Under the pieces are notes generated by a model, which searched no databases, was not told the origin of the DNA, and saw only the letters and a list, made by a program, of their open reading frames with translations. Shown piece by piece: positions 46,301 to 58,969 of a stretch of DNA of 64,000 nt. Location of the stretch: positions 1 to 64,000 of the forward strand of contig JADGJG010000024.1 of assembly GCA_027596195.1 (NCBI GenBank). Reading direction: 5' to 3'. The stretch comes from Podochytrium sp. JEL0797. Lineage: Eukaryota; Chytridiomycota; Chytridiomycetes; Chytridiales; Chytriomycetaceae. The position numbers and the translations under genes are program-made. Each line of letters begins with the position of its first letter. Position 1 is the stretch's first letter.

Positions 46301-49300
46301 CGAAGCCACGATCCGCGATCTGTTGGCCTCTGGAGTTCCATTCCTTGTCGTGCCGTCCCACAACGGAGTTTCTGTCGTCTTCAAGTACCTATGTGGTGAC
46401 ATGAAACCCGTCGAGTTGGCGTGCCGTTTGATTCGGGAGGCTGTTTCCCAGATGCAAATCATTTGCGGGTTGACGGTCGCGGAAGTTGCTGCGGTGGAGA
46501 GTGTTTTACGCGCGTCAAGCGGGCCAGCATTGGATCCCTTGAGTTTGAGAGGCTCGCAGTTGAAGGAGTTTGCGAAAGCGCTGGATTTGAAGCTGTTGGG
46601 GGGGGAATCTGCAGAGAGGATGACGACAAGGGTGTTCCGATTCTTTGACAAGGAGATGTTGAGGCTGCAGGGCGAAGGCATCAATGTCGAAACTCATCGC
46701 GAGGCTGCCGTGAAGGAGGCTGTTGATTTGTTGGTCTCCAAGACGCATGAGCCGTTGTTCCAAGCCACTTTGGACGTTACGGTGCATGTCACGGAACCCG
46801 GCGAGTTTGATCCTCTCCTCTCCTTCCACGTCAAGTACTCCAACATGTCTGAAGTCATGGCCAAAAGCACTTCCATGCTGCTCACCCGCGAGCCTTTGGA
46901 TGAGATTGCAAAACTCAACTTTGTCTCCAAACCACCCCAGTATGAGTGCCGCTACCCCACTTGCTGCAAAGACTCTGCTGGGAAGGAAAAGAAACCGCCA
47001 AGCTTTACCACCTTGTCAAACTGCAAACAACATATCATGAGACATCGGGAAAGGGAGGAACCTGGCTCTGTGCGCCCGAATCCGGAGTATGTGAAATTGG
47101 ACCCCCCAGCACCGAATACGCCGCCTGCTGTTGGAGGAGATGCGATGGACGTGGATGGAGTCGAAGTCGGGGGTGGTGCTAGTGCGGGTGGTCCAGTTGC
47201 CAAGGATGCCAAGCCTCTTCAAACGACTCTCAACGTCCTTGTGTCCAAGTCTGGGTCTGACGCCATGTTTGGAATCTTGAACACTGCCGCCTCGTTTGAC
47301 GTCAAGCCTTCCGACATTCCCGACAAGGTGGCCCAGTTTGCGTCTCGCACAAACCACCATTGGAATCTCTCTGTGCTCAACCGTAGCAACAACAACAAGT
47401 CTGAAGCACCCGCCATTTCCGCTGAAGAAGTCAAGCTCAACAGGCCGTACAGGATGTCTGCTTTGGAGGCGGACAAGATTTTCGACTTTGCCAGATTTGG
47501 GGAGTGGACATTGAACCATTTGTTGTCGGCAAAGCACGGGTTTACGAATCTTTTGGCCGACGGGGAGAACAAGAGAGAGACGGATTTGTTCTCCGCCATT
47601 CATCGCAACAACATCAAGTCGGACTTTGGGAACTTCAAGGACAAGCTGCTGAAGGCGAAAGGTATTTTGATTCTGTATTCGTTGCGTTTTATTGGACTCT
47701 CTTCTTACACTTAATCCACACGCAGACAACAAACCCGTGATCGAAAAACTCCGCAGTTTCCATCGCTCGAACTACATCAACGGTCGACGGATTTTCGGAC
47801 TTCCACCGCAACAGTTCCACCTCACGCCTGTCAACAACATTTCGGTCGAGTTCAAGGGCCACGATGGATTCCACGAGCTCAAGAGCACGAAAGCGCGCGA
47901 CGTCTGCTACACTGACTCCTGGGCTGGTGGAAAGAAACTGCGGTCCAAAATCGAGGCGCAAAAAGTCCGCGTCACGCTTGCCGTTCCTTTGTCCAAACCC
48001 CGAATCACGATTGAGATGAATGTCGATGGACATCAGCAGCCAAAGAACCTCGAGACAGTGGTGGACCAGTATCTGAATCTGGTGCGAGGAGAGAATCAGG
48101 ACTTTGATTTCGCCTCGGCGCAAGTCATGTTCTGCCCAGAGACCAACCAACTGCGGTTTCACGTTCCCATGAAGCCCAACGACTCGAAACGCGCTCTGCC
48201 GAATCCAGTGGAAGTGAAGCCTCTCGCTAAGCACACGTGCAGTGGCAACTGCCTGGACTGCATCAAGATTCGGACGGACTTCAAGGAGCGGACGGTGAAG
48301 GAAGGCTCGTTCGAACCGTTCCGATTCGAGAAGCATGGTGAGTTTGTGCATCCTGGTCTCAAGGGGTTCAATGGGATGGGGATGTTGCGGGTGAAGCTGA
48401 GCGGGAACCAGTGGAACGCCTCGGACAAGAGTGCAGTGGGTGCGGACATTGGGCACCACACGCCATACCTGATGTGCGACACGGCGCTCAACTTTTTTGA
48501 ATTCGGACGTGAGGGTGCGCAGCAGTTGCCGTACTTGTTGCAGTGTCGCTCGGCGTGCCAGTCGTTGCTGGACAAGGGTATCAACACGACGGCGGCTGTG
48601 GTGGAGGCGACTCGGAAGGCTGCTGAAGCGCGGCTGAAGCGGGACAACGGCAAGGCTTTACCTGCGGAGGATCGCGCGAAGCTCGAGACGGCAGTGGTGA
48701 AGGCGGCGGAGGACTTGGCCAAGGAGCGAAAGACGGCCAAGGAGCGCATCGACAAGGACGCCGAGGACGAGCAGCGCAAGAACCAGGTCGCCTACGACGA
48801 GCTGCGCAAGGCCAAGTTCGCTCAGCACTATCGCGCGCGCGTGGGTCACAACGGGCGCGAGCCGCCCACGCACGTGCACATCGGACCCTTCGTGCCGCGC
48901 TCGTTGTCGGCCCGCATTGCCTTGTACGACAAGAAGATTGACGCGTTTGCTGCCAGGCTGAAGGACGTGGTTGTGCGCTTCACAAGTGTGTTTGACGTGG
49001 TGGCGTTTCCGGACTACAAAGTATTTTTATTTTCTGTTTTTTCTGATTAGTGGATCCGTGTAATCTACCCTGATACTTTCCATACTCACTTTCTACTACA
49101 CACAGACAAACACTGCGTTCAAGCGACTCGGCTTCGCGAGTATTCGTGACGCCGTCAAGCGCGAGAAGGACAAGCGCGGAGGGCTGTTTGTTCTGATCAA
49201 CGAGGCCTTCACGACGTGTCTGTGTCCCCTCTGCGGCAGCGACTCGAATCCGGGCCGAAGCCGGTATTTCATATGCACCGATCCCGCCTGTGGCTTCCGC

Positions 49301-49423
49301 TGCGACCGTGACTCCAAGTCCGCCCTGCTCATCCTCCTGATGTTGCTCCTCGTTCCAAAGACGAAAAGTTTAGCCAGTTCCCCAGTTGACGTCTTCGAAA
49401 GGCAGGGTTCCAATCGATTTTAA
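40393..49423 (+). CDS. Giant C2H2 zinc-finger protein with C-terminal Fanzor (TnpB-like) nuclease, copy 1
   Basis: Fourteen exons by eye (40393-40494, 40563-40784, 40840-40878, 40921-41055, 41108-41242, 41307-41627, 41699-42120, 42191-44991, 45064-45138, 45213-45302, 45368-45514, 45586-47661, 47726-49020, 49106-49423) join in one frame of 2,726 codons. Features by residue: NLS PPQKKRKV (81-88); C2H2 fingers C136/C141/H154/H158, C181/C184/H197/H202 and C226/C231/H244/H249; about 1,700 unassigned residues; a C2H2-like finger C1951/C1956/H1979/H1983; then a TnpB/Fanzor module. RuvC-I is AVGADIG (D2429), followed by a long charged helical region, FDVVAFPDYK at the usual RuvC-II place, NEAFTT (E2653), zinc ribbon CPLCG...C (2660-2682) and DRDSKSA (D2687). 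Fanzors are RNA-guided DNA endonucleases found in eukaryotic mobile elements. Activity and guide RNA are not shown here. Confidence 0.8.
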
Positions 49424-49494
49424 TCGTGAGTTGAACTTTTTTTTCGTTTCTCGAAGCCAAAAAATAATGTTCTTCCCCCCCATCTTGCACAGTC
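49424..49494 (+). other. Post-stop tail of unit copy 1, intron-like
   Basis: Only 71 bp separate the stop from the next unit. It opens with a donor-like GTGAGT (49427) and closes with CACAG two bases before the unit boundary, like a spliceosomal intron in the 3'UTR. In TnpB/Fanzor elements the guide RNA usually comes from this end; no obvious structured RNA is visible in so short a stretch. Confidence 0.4.
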
Positions 49495-49754
49495 AGTACT
49501 GTCCCATATTATTGAACGGAGTGCGTCGTTTTCCCATCTTTTTTTTGTATTTTCAGTATCGCACAATGGGGGTTTGGAGAAGGAAATTATGAGACAATGG
49601 ATTGTGAAAATAAGTTGGACCCCATCAGATCAAGACCATCAGAGCTGTTTCTTCTCATCTCTGCGAATCTCCGCCATACACGGGCTGGCAAGTCTGGAAG
49701 AGTCGAGACCGGCACAAGAAACCTGTGGCAAAATAAGATTGCCTCAACAGCAGG

Positions 49755-49777
49755 CCTAAACAGCCTCGCTGCTTAGG
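49755..49777 (+). other. Leader hairpin, copy 2
   Basis: Identical to the hairpin at 40222-40244, at the same distance from the ATG. Confidence 0.6.
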
Positions 49778-49925
49778 GTCTATTGTGCCGCCTCTTCTTT
49801 GATGGACTTGCCAACGCGTTGATTTGCGAATCTGTTAACCCTTAAAATGGGGGTTTTCATTTTCGAAGCTTCCCACGACACAGCATATCGTGTGAATTTT
49901 AAAAATATTCCTCGTCAAAGCCAAC

Positions 49926-52900
49926 ATGTTCCCATTCACTGGTGGTGCCAACAAGGACAAGGGCAAGGGAAGAGCAACCGCGACTCTTCAGAATGATTAC
50001 ATGGACGTTGATCGTGAAAACGAGATTGTATGACTTGGCGTTTACATTCTTTTGGTGATTGTGAATTGACTTGTTTTTGTTTTGATTCGAAACAGGAAAA
50101 CGCGAATGCTTCCGCACTGGCTCTTGGGATTCATTTTTCTCGAAATCCTGATTCTCAGGAACCTGGGTTCCCGTATGGTTCCAGCTCTGGGTCCGGGTCC
50201 GTGTCGGCTTCCGCGGCATCTAATTCCGTCATCCCACCTCAAAAGAAGCGCAAAGTCGCCACAGTAATCCTTGACCAGTTCACGAAGCCGAACCAGAAAG
50301 CAAACGTTATCAACAACGTGAGTTTACACATTCCCAAGACCCCCCCCCCTCCATGCCCCTGTTTAACTCCGTACTCGTTGACCAGTTCAAGAAGCCAAAC
50401 CCGAAAGCCAACGCGAGCAACAATGTATGCCAAGCACCTTCCACCCCCCACTTAAAAATGTACCAGTACATTGTTTCAGAACCAAAGGAATCAACGCGAT
50501 CGTATTCTTGTACTTTCGACGGCTGTGGGAAAGTGCTCACGTCTGCGAGTGGGATGAAGAGTCATATGAAGAGCCATCCAGAATTCAACGGCCCGCCTAC
50601 GGTGAGAAGACTTGATTGCTGTGCTTTATCTTTTGTTGATCACATGTTTCCAGGTGACTGTCGTGGCAGCTTCAGGCGAGACGATCAAGTTTTGTTGCTC
50701 TGCATGTGACCAATGTCTCGCGACCGCAGCCAACCGTTGGACTCACTTCCAGAAGATGCATGGTGATGATGGTGTAGAGCCCCTCTTTGTGAGTTGTTTA
50801 TTTCTTTGTGGTTACAAATGTTCACCCCCCCCCCTTTCAACATTCGACACAGACATTCACGGAAGCTGCCAAGAAAGAGACAAAGACTTTTCCTTGTCCC
50901 CATTCGACGTGCCCAGAGAAATTCACGTCTGCTAACCAACTCAAGAAGCACCGCCAAAACCGCCACAAGGAGTTTTTTGGACCAGCCATCAAGCCACCAG
51001 CCGTCCCCAAGAAGCCTCTTTTGATCTTGGAAAGCGTCCATAACTGGATTCACGCTGCTGACAAGGATGAGTTCAAGCCGTCCGTTCGAGATTTCTACCA
51101 TTTCTACTTCTCAGCGACTGCCCTCACGGATTCTCGCGCTCTTGCCGCCGAAGGAAAAGCGGCGACACTCAATGTGAGTTATTTCATTGAGCAAGGGAGC
51201 CAATGAATACGATCAGTTTCTCATTATTGCCCACTGTTTCGCAGGTTACTGCCAAATTGAGCCACGAACAATGCGTCATGAGGATGAACGACCGTTATCG
51301 CGAAATTGTCAAAAAGCAGCCGTACCAAGCCGAGATTTATGTCATCCTCGCGCGACTTGTTGATGAATTCGGTGACTCTGTCGAGTTTGTCTTGACGTTG
51401 GTCCACGCGCTCTGCGACATCAACGGTTTTCGTGGGCCAAAGGCACAACACGGTCTCTTCTGCGACAGTGTCGCTCGTCCTTCGGCGTCGATTGTGGAGG
51501 AATCGAAGGTCCCAGTTTTTGATTTCACTCGCGACAAAATCGAAGTCATCCTCGAAACTTTGCGGGGCTTGGTGGCTGAACGTATGCAGCGGTTTACGAA
51601 CACTGGCGAAGTAGAGCCCAAGATTGAGTGTTTGGTATTGCTGGGGATGGAGCACATTCAAGAATGGTGAGGACTTGGCTTTTTTTTTGAGAAATTTTTT
51701 TTGATTTCGATTTCTCACACCTGCTTTGTTTTCAAGTCCAGGAAACCTTGTTGAAAACATCCAACGCGACTCCATCCAAAATATCTGCAAGTCTCGTCCT
51801 CCTCTGGCCCTTGGCTCTGGCTCTGCAGCAAGCTGCTCCACTGTGCCCCAGTGCATCCTTGGTTCCGGGTCAGATTCCCAAAACCCAGTGTCCTCTGGTT
51901 CTGCCGCAAGTTGCTCTACTGCACCCCAGTGCAGCCTTGGTCCCACCTCTGCCGCCGCAGCTGACGCGTCTGGGCCCCGCCAAAAGATTTGCCAAATCAA
52001 CGGTGATAAATTCATGGGTTCTTGCGTTGTCGGATTTTTCGACGCCACCAAACCAGACGAGGTCTTCACGGTCGTCACTTGGTCTGATGCTTCCATCCCC
52101 ACTGCCTCCTGCATCAAGTTGGTCAACGACGTGGCCCAATGTCTCTGTGGCATGCAACCCCCTCCAGAAGATGTGACACTCGCAATCGGCGAAATCAAGC
52201 AGATGTGTGGCTTGGATTTTTCCGCCCCATTCCTCGGTCACCTCACCCCCCAGTTACGCGAAATCAACGACTGCCTCTTTTCCTACAACTTGTACACGCT
52301 GCTGTGCGCTGGTTGCAAATTGGAAGGTGTTGCTGCCATTGGGAGAGACGCGCAGGACTTCTGGGGTGTTGGAGGGCAATTCTCCGCGAAGGAGGACCAA
52401 GGGTGGTTTGGGAGGATGCAAGAGTTCCAAGTGCATGTGTCATCGTACCTCCACAACGCCACGCTGAGCTACACCCCGGACTTGAAGGACTCGCTCGCTG
52501 GGAAGCAGGGTTTCACACCGTCGATGAAGCGAGTCGTCGCTCGAATTCTTCTCGATGAAATTGCCTCGAACCCTGTGCTGTTCAAGTTGTTCTCCGAACA
52601 CGACCGTCCAAGCGCGATGCGTCGCGTGTTTTCCCACATGAAGGAGGACATTGTGGGGAATTCTGTGGGCAGTGCGAAATGGGCGCGGTGCCTCGGGCTC
52701 TTCTCGGACTTTGATGATCTTCAAATGCACCGCGCCTCGGACAAGATGGTCGTTGGTTGCATGTGGGGTGGCATGGGGTGGAACGAGCCCGTCAAATTCG
52801 ACAAGAAGGAGATGCAAGATATGATCAAGAGTCGAGCTGCTGATGGGATTCGTCTTGGGTTTGGATTCGAGAAAGTTTCGGACAAGAAGCCGGAGAGGAG

Positions 52901-55900
52901 ACACCCCAAGGTGGAGGAGGAGAATGGTTCGGATGAGATTGGGTTGTTTGTTGGTGGTTCTCTGGTCCCGTACGACGAGTTTTGCAAGATCCACGCGGCA
53001 GCTCGAATGCTGGTCGAGTCTGGTGTTGTCCTACATCAAGGGCTCATCAAGGGACTCCAGCGTTTGGACAAGACCCTACAGTCGTTCCCGAACCTCAAGT
53101 TCCTGCATTGCTTGACGAGGACACTGGCTCGGATTCCCAACTGTTTTGCTGTTCCTTGTGCCATAGTTTTTCAGGGCCGGACCCAGTCCGGCGTGAGCAC
53201 CTTGAGCACCATGCTGGATTCTCTCGAGGCGAAAACCAAGTCCATCCCCCAAGAAGCGAAGCTCGAGGCTGTCAAGTTGAAGCTCGGTGTTTCCAACTTG
53301 GAGGATTGGCAAGCAGTCTTGGTTATCCACGAGGACCCCGCAACACGCGTTCGTCAACTCATCAAAAGCTACTTTGTCGTTCCACGCTCGAGAAATCAGG
53401 GCTCCATGACCACGACCCAATTTGATGCAGCATCTGTCGAGCGTATGGTGGGGGCAGGGGTGTTGTTCGAAGGAGGAGGGGTGATGATTTCTTATTTGGT
53501 CGCAGGTGTGAAGTACGTTGGAGTTGTGAAATTGGGCGAGAAGCAGATGGGGAAGCTTCGAGAGGCTGCGGACAAGTATCGGACAACTTTGGGACCTATC
53601 AGTGCGTTTGATTTGAAGTCGAAGGATCCACCAAAGCACTCCAAGGGAGCGGAGGTGTCGGTTGCGATGGATGGTGGTTGGGAAGATGTGGGAGCTGGTG
53701 GGTGGAAGACGGTCGCGCCCGACGCGGGTGCCAAGGTTCGCACAAACTGGCTCGAGTCCGAAGTATCCTTCGAATCCAGCTCCCCTGTCATTCACATCGG
53801 CAAGTCGGTGCACACGTCGTTTCACGACCTCACTGACTTGATCGGCAAGCTGGTCCACTCCGATGTCATCAAATCTCCCTACTTTCAACCCAACTGCTCT
53901 ACTACCACTTTGGCCCTCAACTGCTTTCTGTCCTTGTACAGTCCATACAAACGCATGGATACCAAGACAGTCGATGTCGCACCAGTTCGTCGCACGAAAG
54001 CGGAGATGGAGGAGTTGTGTGTTGCCGTGAGATCGTTCAAGTCATTTCAGCGATCGGGCGCACTCCCGCAGTCACTCGCGAGTGTCAAGAATCCATCAGT
54101 GACCTTCATGGTGGATCTCAACCACGCGTCCAAGGCAGATGCTGCTCTCACGAGGGTCCACGGAACGGAGGTTGCTGCTTACATTCGTGTTCCAGACACC
54201 ATTAGCGACTTTTTCACGCTCAAAACAAACCGCGACACTCCTGACGACAACTGCAAGCAGACCACCTACCGCAGAGCCACTCTTGTTGCCGCGTCACCCA
54301 AAACGCAGCCGGAAACGTCTCCGAAAACGCCACCCGAAACCAACAAGGTCCGCTTCCACCCCAAGGACCGTCACTCTTTGTCGATCGGAAAGATTGTCTT
54401 GGGAGCGGCGCAACTCATGTTCAAAGCGCTCAAGGTGATCCAGCCTCCACACCTACGACTGCTACCTGTGAAGAAGAATGCGAAGGAGAAGGAGAAGGAA
54501 AAGGCGAAGGAGAATTCGAACAGTTTCTCTCTTCTTGGTTTGTGTAATTTTATTCGGATTCTTTTGTTGCAACACTGTCTGATGATGAATATCTGGCTCT
54601 TTTTTGCAGCCGATGACGACGTTATGCCCACAGATCAGGCCCATTCCACCGACAGGTCAAACGAGAACCGTTGCTCTCTTCTTGGTTTGTGTGATTTTTA
54701 TTCGGATTCTTTTGCTGCAACACTTTCTGATGTCACGAATTCCTTGTTCTTTTTGCAGTCGATGACAACGCCATGTCCACGGATCTGGCTGATTCCACTG
54801 ACAAGCCAACCAAGAAGCTTGGAACTCCGATTCCTAAGGCGCCACATGGTTTGTCTTGTTGATTCTTTTTGATTTGGTTTCGTTGACTCAATGCTAATTC
54901 TGTTTTTTCCCAGCGCCACCTTCCGTGCCTCTCGCTGAGCCCGCTGATACCAGCGCTGAACGTTCAACGACGCTCGAGGACATGCATACGCATTACGTGA
55001 TGCCCGGGAATCACGAGGCGAATACGGTGTTGGGGATCTCTGGGGGTCTCATTTTCACGGGTGCGTGCGTTTTTGACATGTCATTTTTTTATTTACAAAC
55101 AAACGGTCTGATGCAAACTCCCTTTCCACAGTGTCAGCCAACAACTTTACGTTGCTGAATTCTGAGGCCCATGTCGACAAGAAAAAGAACAAGAAAAAGA
55201 AAGCGAACATGATGGACGTTGATGTGAACGAGGCGGAGGCTCATGTTGAGGCAATTGATGCTGTCGATGCCGCTTTGGCAAATGCGCCCGTGATGCCTGT
55301 GAACGCGGGTTCCGAGTCGAATCCGGTGTGCACGAAGATTGTCAAACTGGAGGAAACGTATGGAGCGAGTCTCGCCATCGCCGGGTCCGTGACGGACCTC
55401 CGCGAGTTCAACGACCGGATCGTTCGGAAGGTTCTGTTGATGGGAGATGCCGCGAACGGAGAAACGATTTCCGTTAACTGCAGCACCGGTGTCGTGGAGG
55501 TCGAGCAAGTCGGTGCAGCAGCTCCAGTGGAACACGAATTCGTGCGGGTCTTAAAGGACTTTGTCGGGAAGAGGGGGGTTCTTGCGAGTTTGAAACCATT
55601 GGACAAGTTGGCGTTCGAAACTCTCGCGAGTGCCTCCGTTGACGCGAATGAGTTACTTGGGATTCTGAGGATATCTGTCAGAGACTCTCGTCTGCTTGCC
55701 TTTGTCCAGTTTGTGTACAGCTTGGAGGACATTGACCATGCCGACAGCAGCACGCTCAGCCTCGTCTCCATGATTGCCCTCTTGACCAGCACCAGCAACA
55801 CTCTGATCAAGTCCATCTCCGTGTCCAACAACTCTCCATCTGTTCACGAAGCCACGATCCGCGATCTGTTGGCCTCTGGAGTTCCATTCCTTGTCGTGCC

Positions 55901-58900
55901 GTCCCACAACGGAGTTTCTGTCGTCTTCAAGTACCTATGTGGTGACATGAAACCCGTCGAGTTGGCGTGCCGTTTGATTCGGGAGGCTGTTTCCCAGATG
56001 CAAATCATTTGCGGGTTGACGGTCGCGGAAGTTGCTGCGGTGGAGAGTGTTTTACGCGCGTCAAGCGGGCCAGCATTGGATCCCTTGAGTTTGAGAGGCT
56101 CGCAGTTGAAGGAGTTTGCGAAAGCGCTGGATTTGAAGCTGTTGGGGGGGGAATCTGCAGAGAGGATGACGACAAGGGTGTTCCGATTCTTTGACAAGGA
56201 GATGTTGAGGCTGCAGGGCGAAGGCATCAATGTCGAAACTCATCGCGAGGCTGCCGTGAAGGAGGCTGTTGATTTGTTGGTCTCCAAGACGCATGAGCCG
56301 TTGTTCCAAGCCACTTTGGACGTTACGGTGCATGTCACGGAACCCGGCGAGTTTGATCCTCTCCTCTCCTTCCACGTCAAGTACTCCAACATGTCTGAAG
56401 TCATGGCCAAAAGCACTTCCATGCTGCTCACCCGCGAGCCTTTGGATGAGATTGCAAAACTCAACTTTGTCTCCAAACCACCCCAGTATGAGTGCCGCTA
56501 CCCCACTTGCTGCAAAGACTCTGCTGGGAAGGAAAAGAAACCGCCAAGCTTTACCACCTTGTCAAACTGCAAACAACATATCATGAGACATCGGGAAAGG
56601 GAGGAACCTGGCTCTGTGCGCCCGAATCCGGAGTATGTGAAATTGGACCCCCCAGCACCGAATACGCCGCCTGCTGTTGGAGGAGATGCGATGGACGTGG
56701 ATGGAGTCGAAGTCGGGGGTGGTGCTAGTGCGGGTGGTCCAGTTGCCAAGGATGCCAAGCCTCTTCAAACGACTCTCAACGTCCTTGTGTCCAAGTCTGG
56801 GTCTGACGCCATGTTTGGAATCTTGAACACTGCCGCCTCGTTTGACGTCAAGCCTTCCGACATTCCCGACAAGGTGGCCCAGTTTGCGTCTCGCACAAAC
56901 CACCATTGGAATCTCTCTGTGCTCAACCGTAGCAACAACAACAAGTCTGAAGCACCCGCCATTTCCGCTGAAGAAGTCAAGCTCAACAGGCCGTACAGGA
57001 TGTCTGCTTTGGAGGCGGACAAGATTTTCGACTTTGCCAGATTTGGGGAGTGGACATTGAACCATTTGTTGTCGGCAAAGCACGGGTTTACGAATCTTTT
57101 GGCCGACGGGGAGAACAAGAGAGAGACGGATTTGTTCTCCGCCATTCATCGCAACAACATCAAGTCGGACTTTGGGAACTTCAAGGACAAGCTGCTGAAG
57201 GCGAAAGGTATTTTGATTCTGTATTCGTTGCGTTTTATTGGACTCTCTTCTTACACTTAATCCACACGCAGACAACAAACCCGTGATCGAAAAACTCCGC
57301 AGTTTCCATCGCTCGAACTACATCAACGGTCGACGGATTTTCGGACTTCCACCGCAACAGTTCCACCTCACGCCTGTCAACAACATTTCGGTCGAGTTCA
57401 AGGGCCACGATGGATTCCACGAGCTCAAGAGCACGAAAGCGCGCGACGTCTGCTACACTGACTCCTGGGCTGGTGGAAAGAAACTGCGGTCCAAAATCGA
57501 GGCGCAAAAAGTCCGCGTCACGCTTGCCGTTCCTTTGTCCAAACCCCGAATCACGATTGAGATGAATGTCGATGGACATCAGCAGCCAAAGAACCTCGAG
57601 ACAGTGGTGGACCAGTATCTGAATCTGGTGCGAGGAGAGAATCAGGACTTTGATTTCGCCTCGGCGCAAGTCATGTTCTGCCCAGAGACCAACCAACTGC
57701 GGTTTCACGTTCCCATGAAGCCCAACGACTCGAAACGCGCTCTGCCGAATCCAGTGGAAGTGAAGCCTCTCGCCAAGCACACGTGCAGTGGCAACTGCCC
57801 GGACTGCATCAAGATTCGGACGGACTTCAAGGAGCGGACGGTGAAGGAAGGCTCGTTCGAACCGTTCCGATTCGAGAAGCATGGTGAGTTTGTGCATCCT
57901 GGTCTCAAGGGGTTCAATGGGATGGGGATGTTGCGGGTGAAGCTGAGCGGGAACCAGTGGAACGCCTCGGACAAGAGTGCAGTGGGTGCGGACATTGGGC
58001 ACCACACGCCATACCTGATGTGCGACACGGCGCTCAACTTTTTTGAATTCGGACGTGAGGGTGCGCAGCAGTTGCCGTACTTGTTGCAGTGTCGCTCGGC
58101 GTGCCAGTCGTTGCTGGACAAGGGTATCAACACGACGGCGGCTGTGGTGGAGGCGACTCGGAAGGCTGCTGAAGCGCGGCTGAAGCGGGACAACGGCAAG
58201 GCTTTACCTGCGGAGGATCGCGCGAAGCTCGAGACGGCAGTGGTGAAGGCGGCGGAGGACTTGGCCAAGGAGCGAAAGACGGCCAAGGAGCGCATCGACA
58301 AGGACGCCGAGGACGAGCAGCGCAAGAACCAGGTCGCCTACGACGAGCTGCGCAAGGCCAAGTTCGCTCAGCACTATCGCGCGCGTGTGGGTCACAACGG
58401 GCGCGAGCCGCCCACGCACGTGCACATCGGACCCTTCGTGCCGCGCTCGTTGTCGGCCCGCATTGCCTTGTACGACAAGAAGATTGACGCGTTTGCTGCC
58501 AGGCTGAAGGACGTGGTTGTGCGCTTCACAAGTGTGTTTGACGTGGTGGCGTTTCCGGACTACAAAGTATTTTTATTTTCTGTTTTTTCTGATTAGTGGA
58601 TCCGTGTAATCTACCCTGATACTTTCCATACTCACTTTCTACTACACACAGACAAACACTGCGTTCAAGCGACTCGGCTTCGCGAGTATTCGTGACGCCG
58701 TCAAGCGCGAGAAGGACAAGCGCGGAGGGCTGTTTGCTCTGATCAACGAGGCCTTCACGACGTGTCTGTGTCCCCTCTGCGGCAGCGACTCGAATCCGGG
58801 CCGAAGCCGGTATTTCATATGCACCGATCCCGCCTGTGGCTTCCGCTGCGACCGTGACTCCAAGTCCGCCCTGCTCATCCTCCTGATGTTGCTCCTCGTT

Positions 58901-58969
58901 CCAAAGACGAAAAGTTTAGCCAGTTCCCCAGTTGACGTCTTCGAAAGGCAGGGTTCCAATCGATTTTAA
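49926..58969 (+). CDS. Giant C2H2 zinc-finger protein with C-terminal Fanzor nuclease, copy 2
   Basis: Same 14-exon structure as copy 1 (coordinates +9,533 before intron 2, +9,546 after it) and the same uninterrupted coding length. Coding differences that I could see: Leu in copy 1 is Pro here in the CSGNC(L/P)DC motif (about 57800), which lies upstream of RuvC-I, and Val is Ala just before the NEAFTT catalytic glutamate motif (58736). Other changes are silent or intronic. No stop or frameshift was seen, so both copies appear able to make full-length protein. The C-terminal RuvC residues and zinc ribbon are identical. Copy 2's right end abuts unique sequence, so it is the copy whose flank could supply a guide if the guide RNA extends past the unit end. 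Confidence 0.8.

Larger units (their letters stand above)
39962..49494 (+). repeat. 9,533-bp tandem unit, copy 1 (Fanzor-bearing)
   Basis: Starts AGTACTGTCCC and ends CTTGCACAGTC, directly followed by copy 2. Direct orientation, near-identical. It contains one 14-exon gene, a 430-bp leader and a 71-bp tail after the stop. No transposase other than the TnpB-like nuclease is recognisable. The only terminal symmetry I see is a shared ACTGT near each end (inverted), too short to call a TIR. Confidence 0.92.

Noticed and set aside
39962..49494. Terminal inverted repeats of a DNA transposon
   Set aside because: Only ACTGT is shared in inverted form near the ends and no target-site duplication flanks the array; too little to call TIRs.
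51224..52198. 324-codon minus-strand open stretch inside the nuclease gene (and its twin at 41678-42652)
   Set aside because: Antisense shadow of exons 7-8 and of the intron between them; no domain, and composition mirrors the sense strand.
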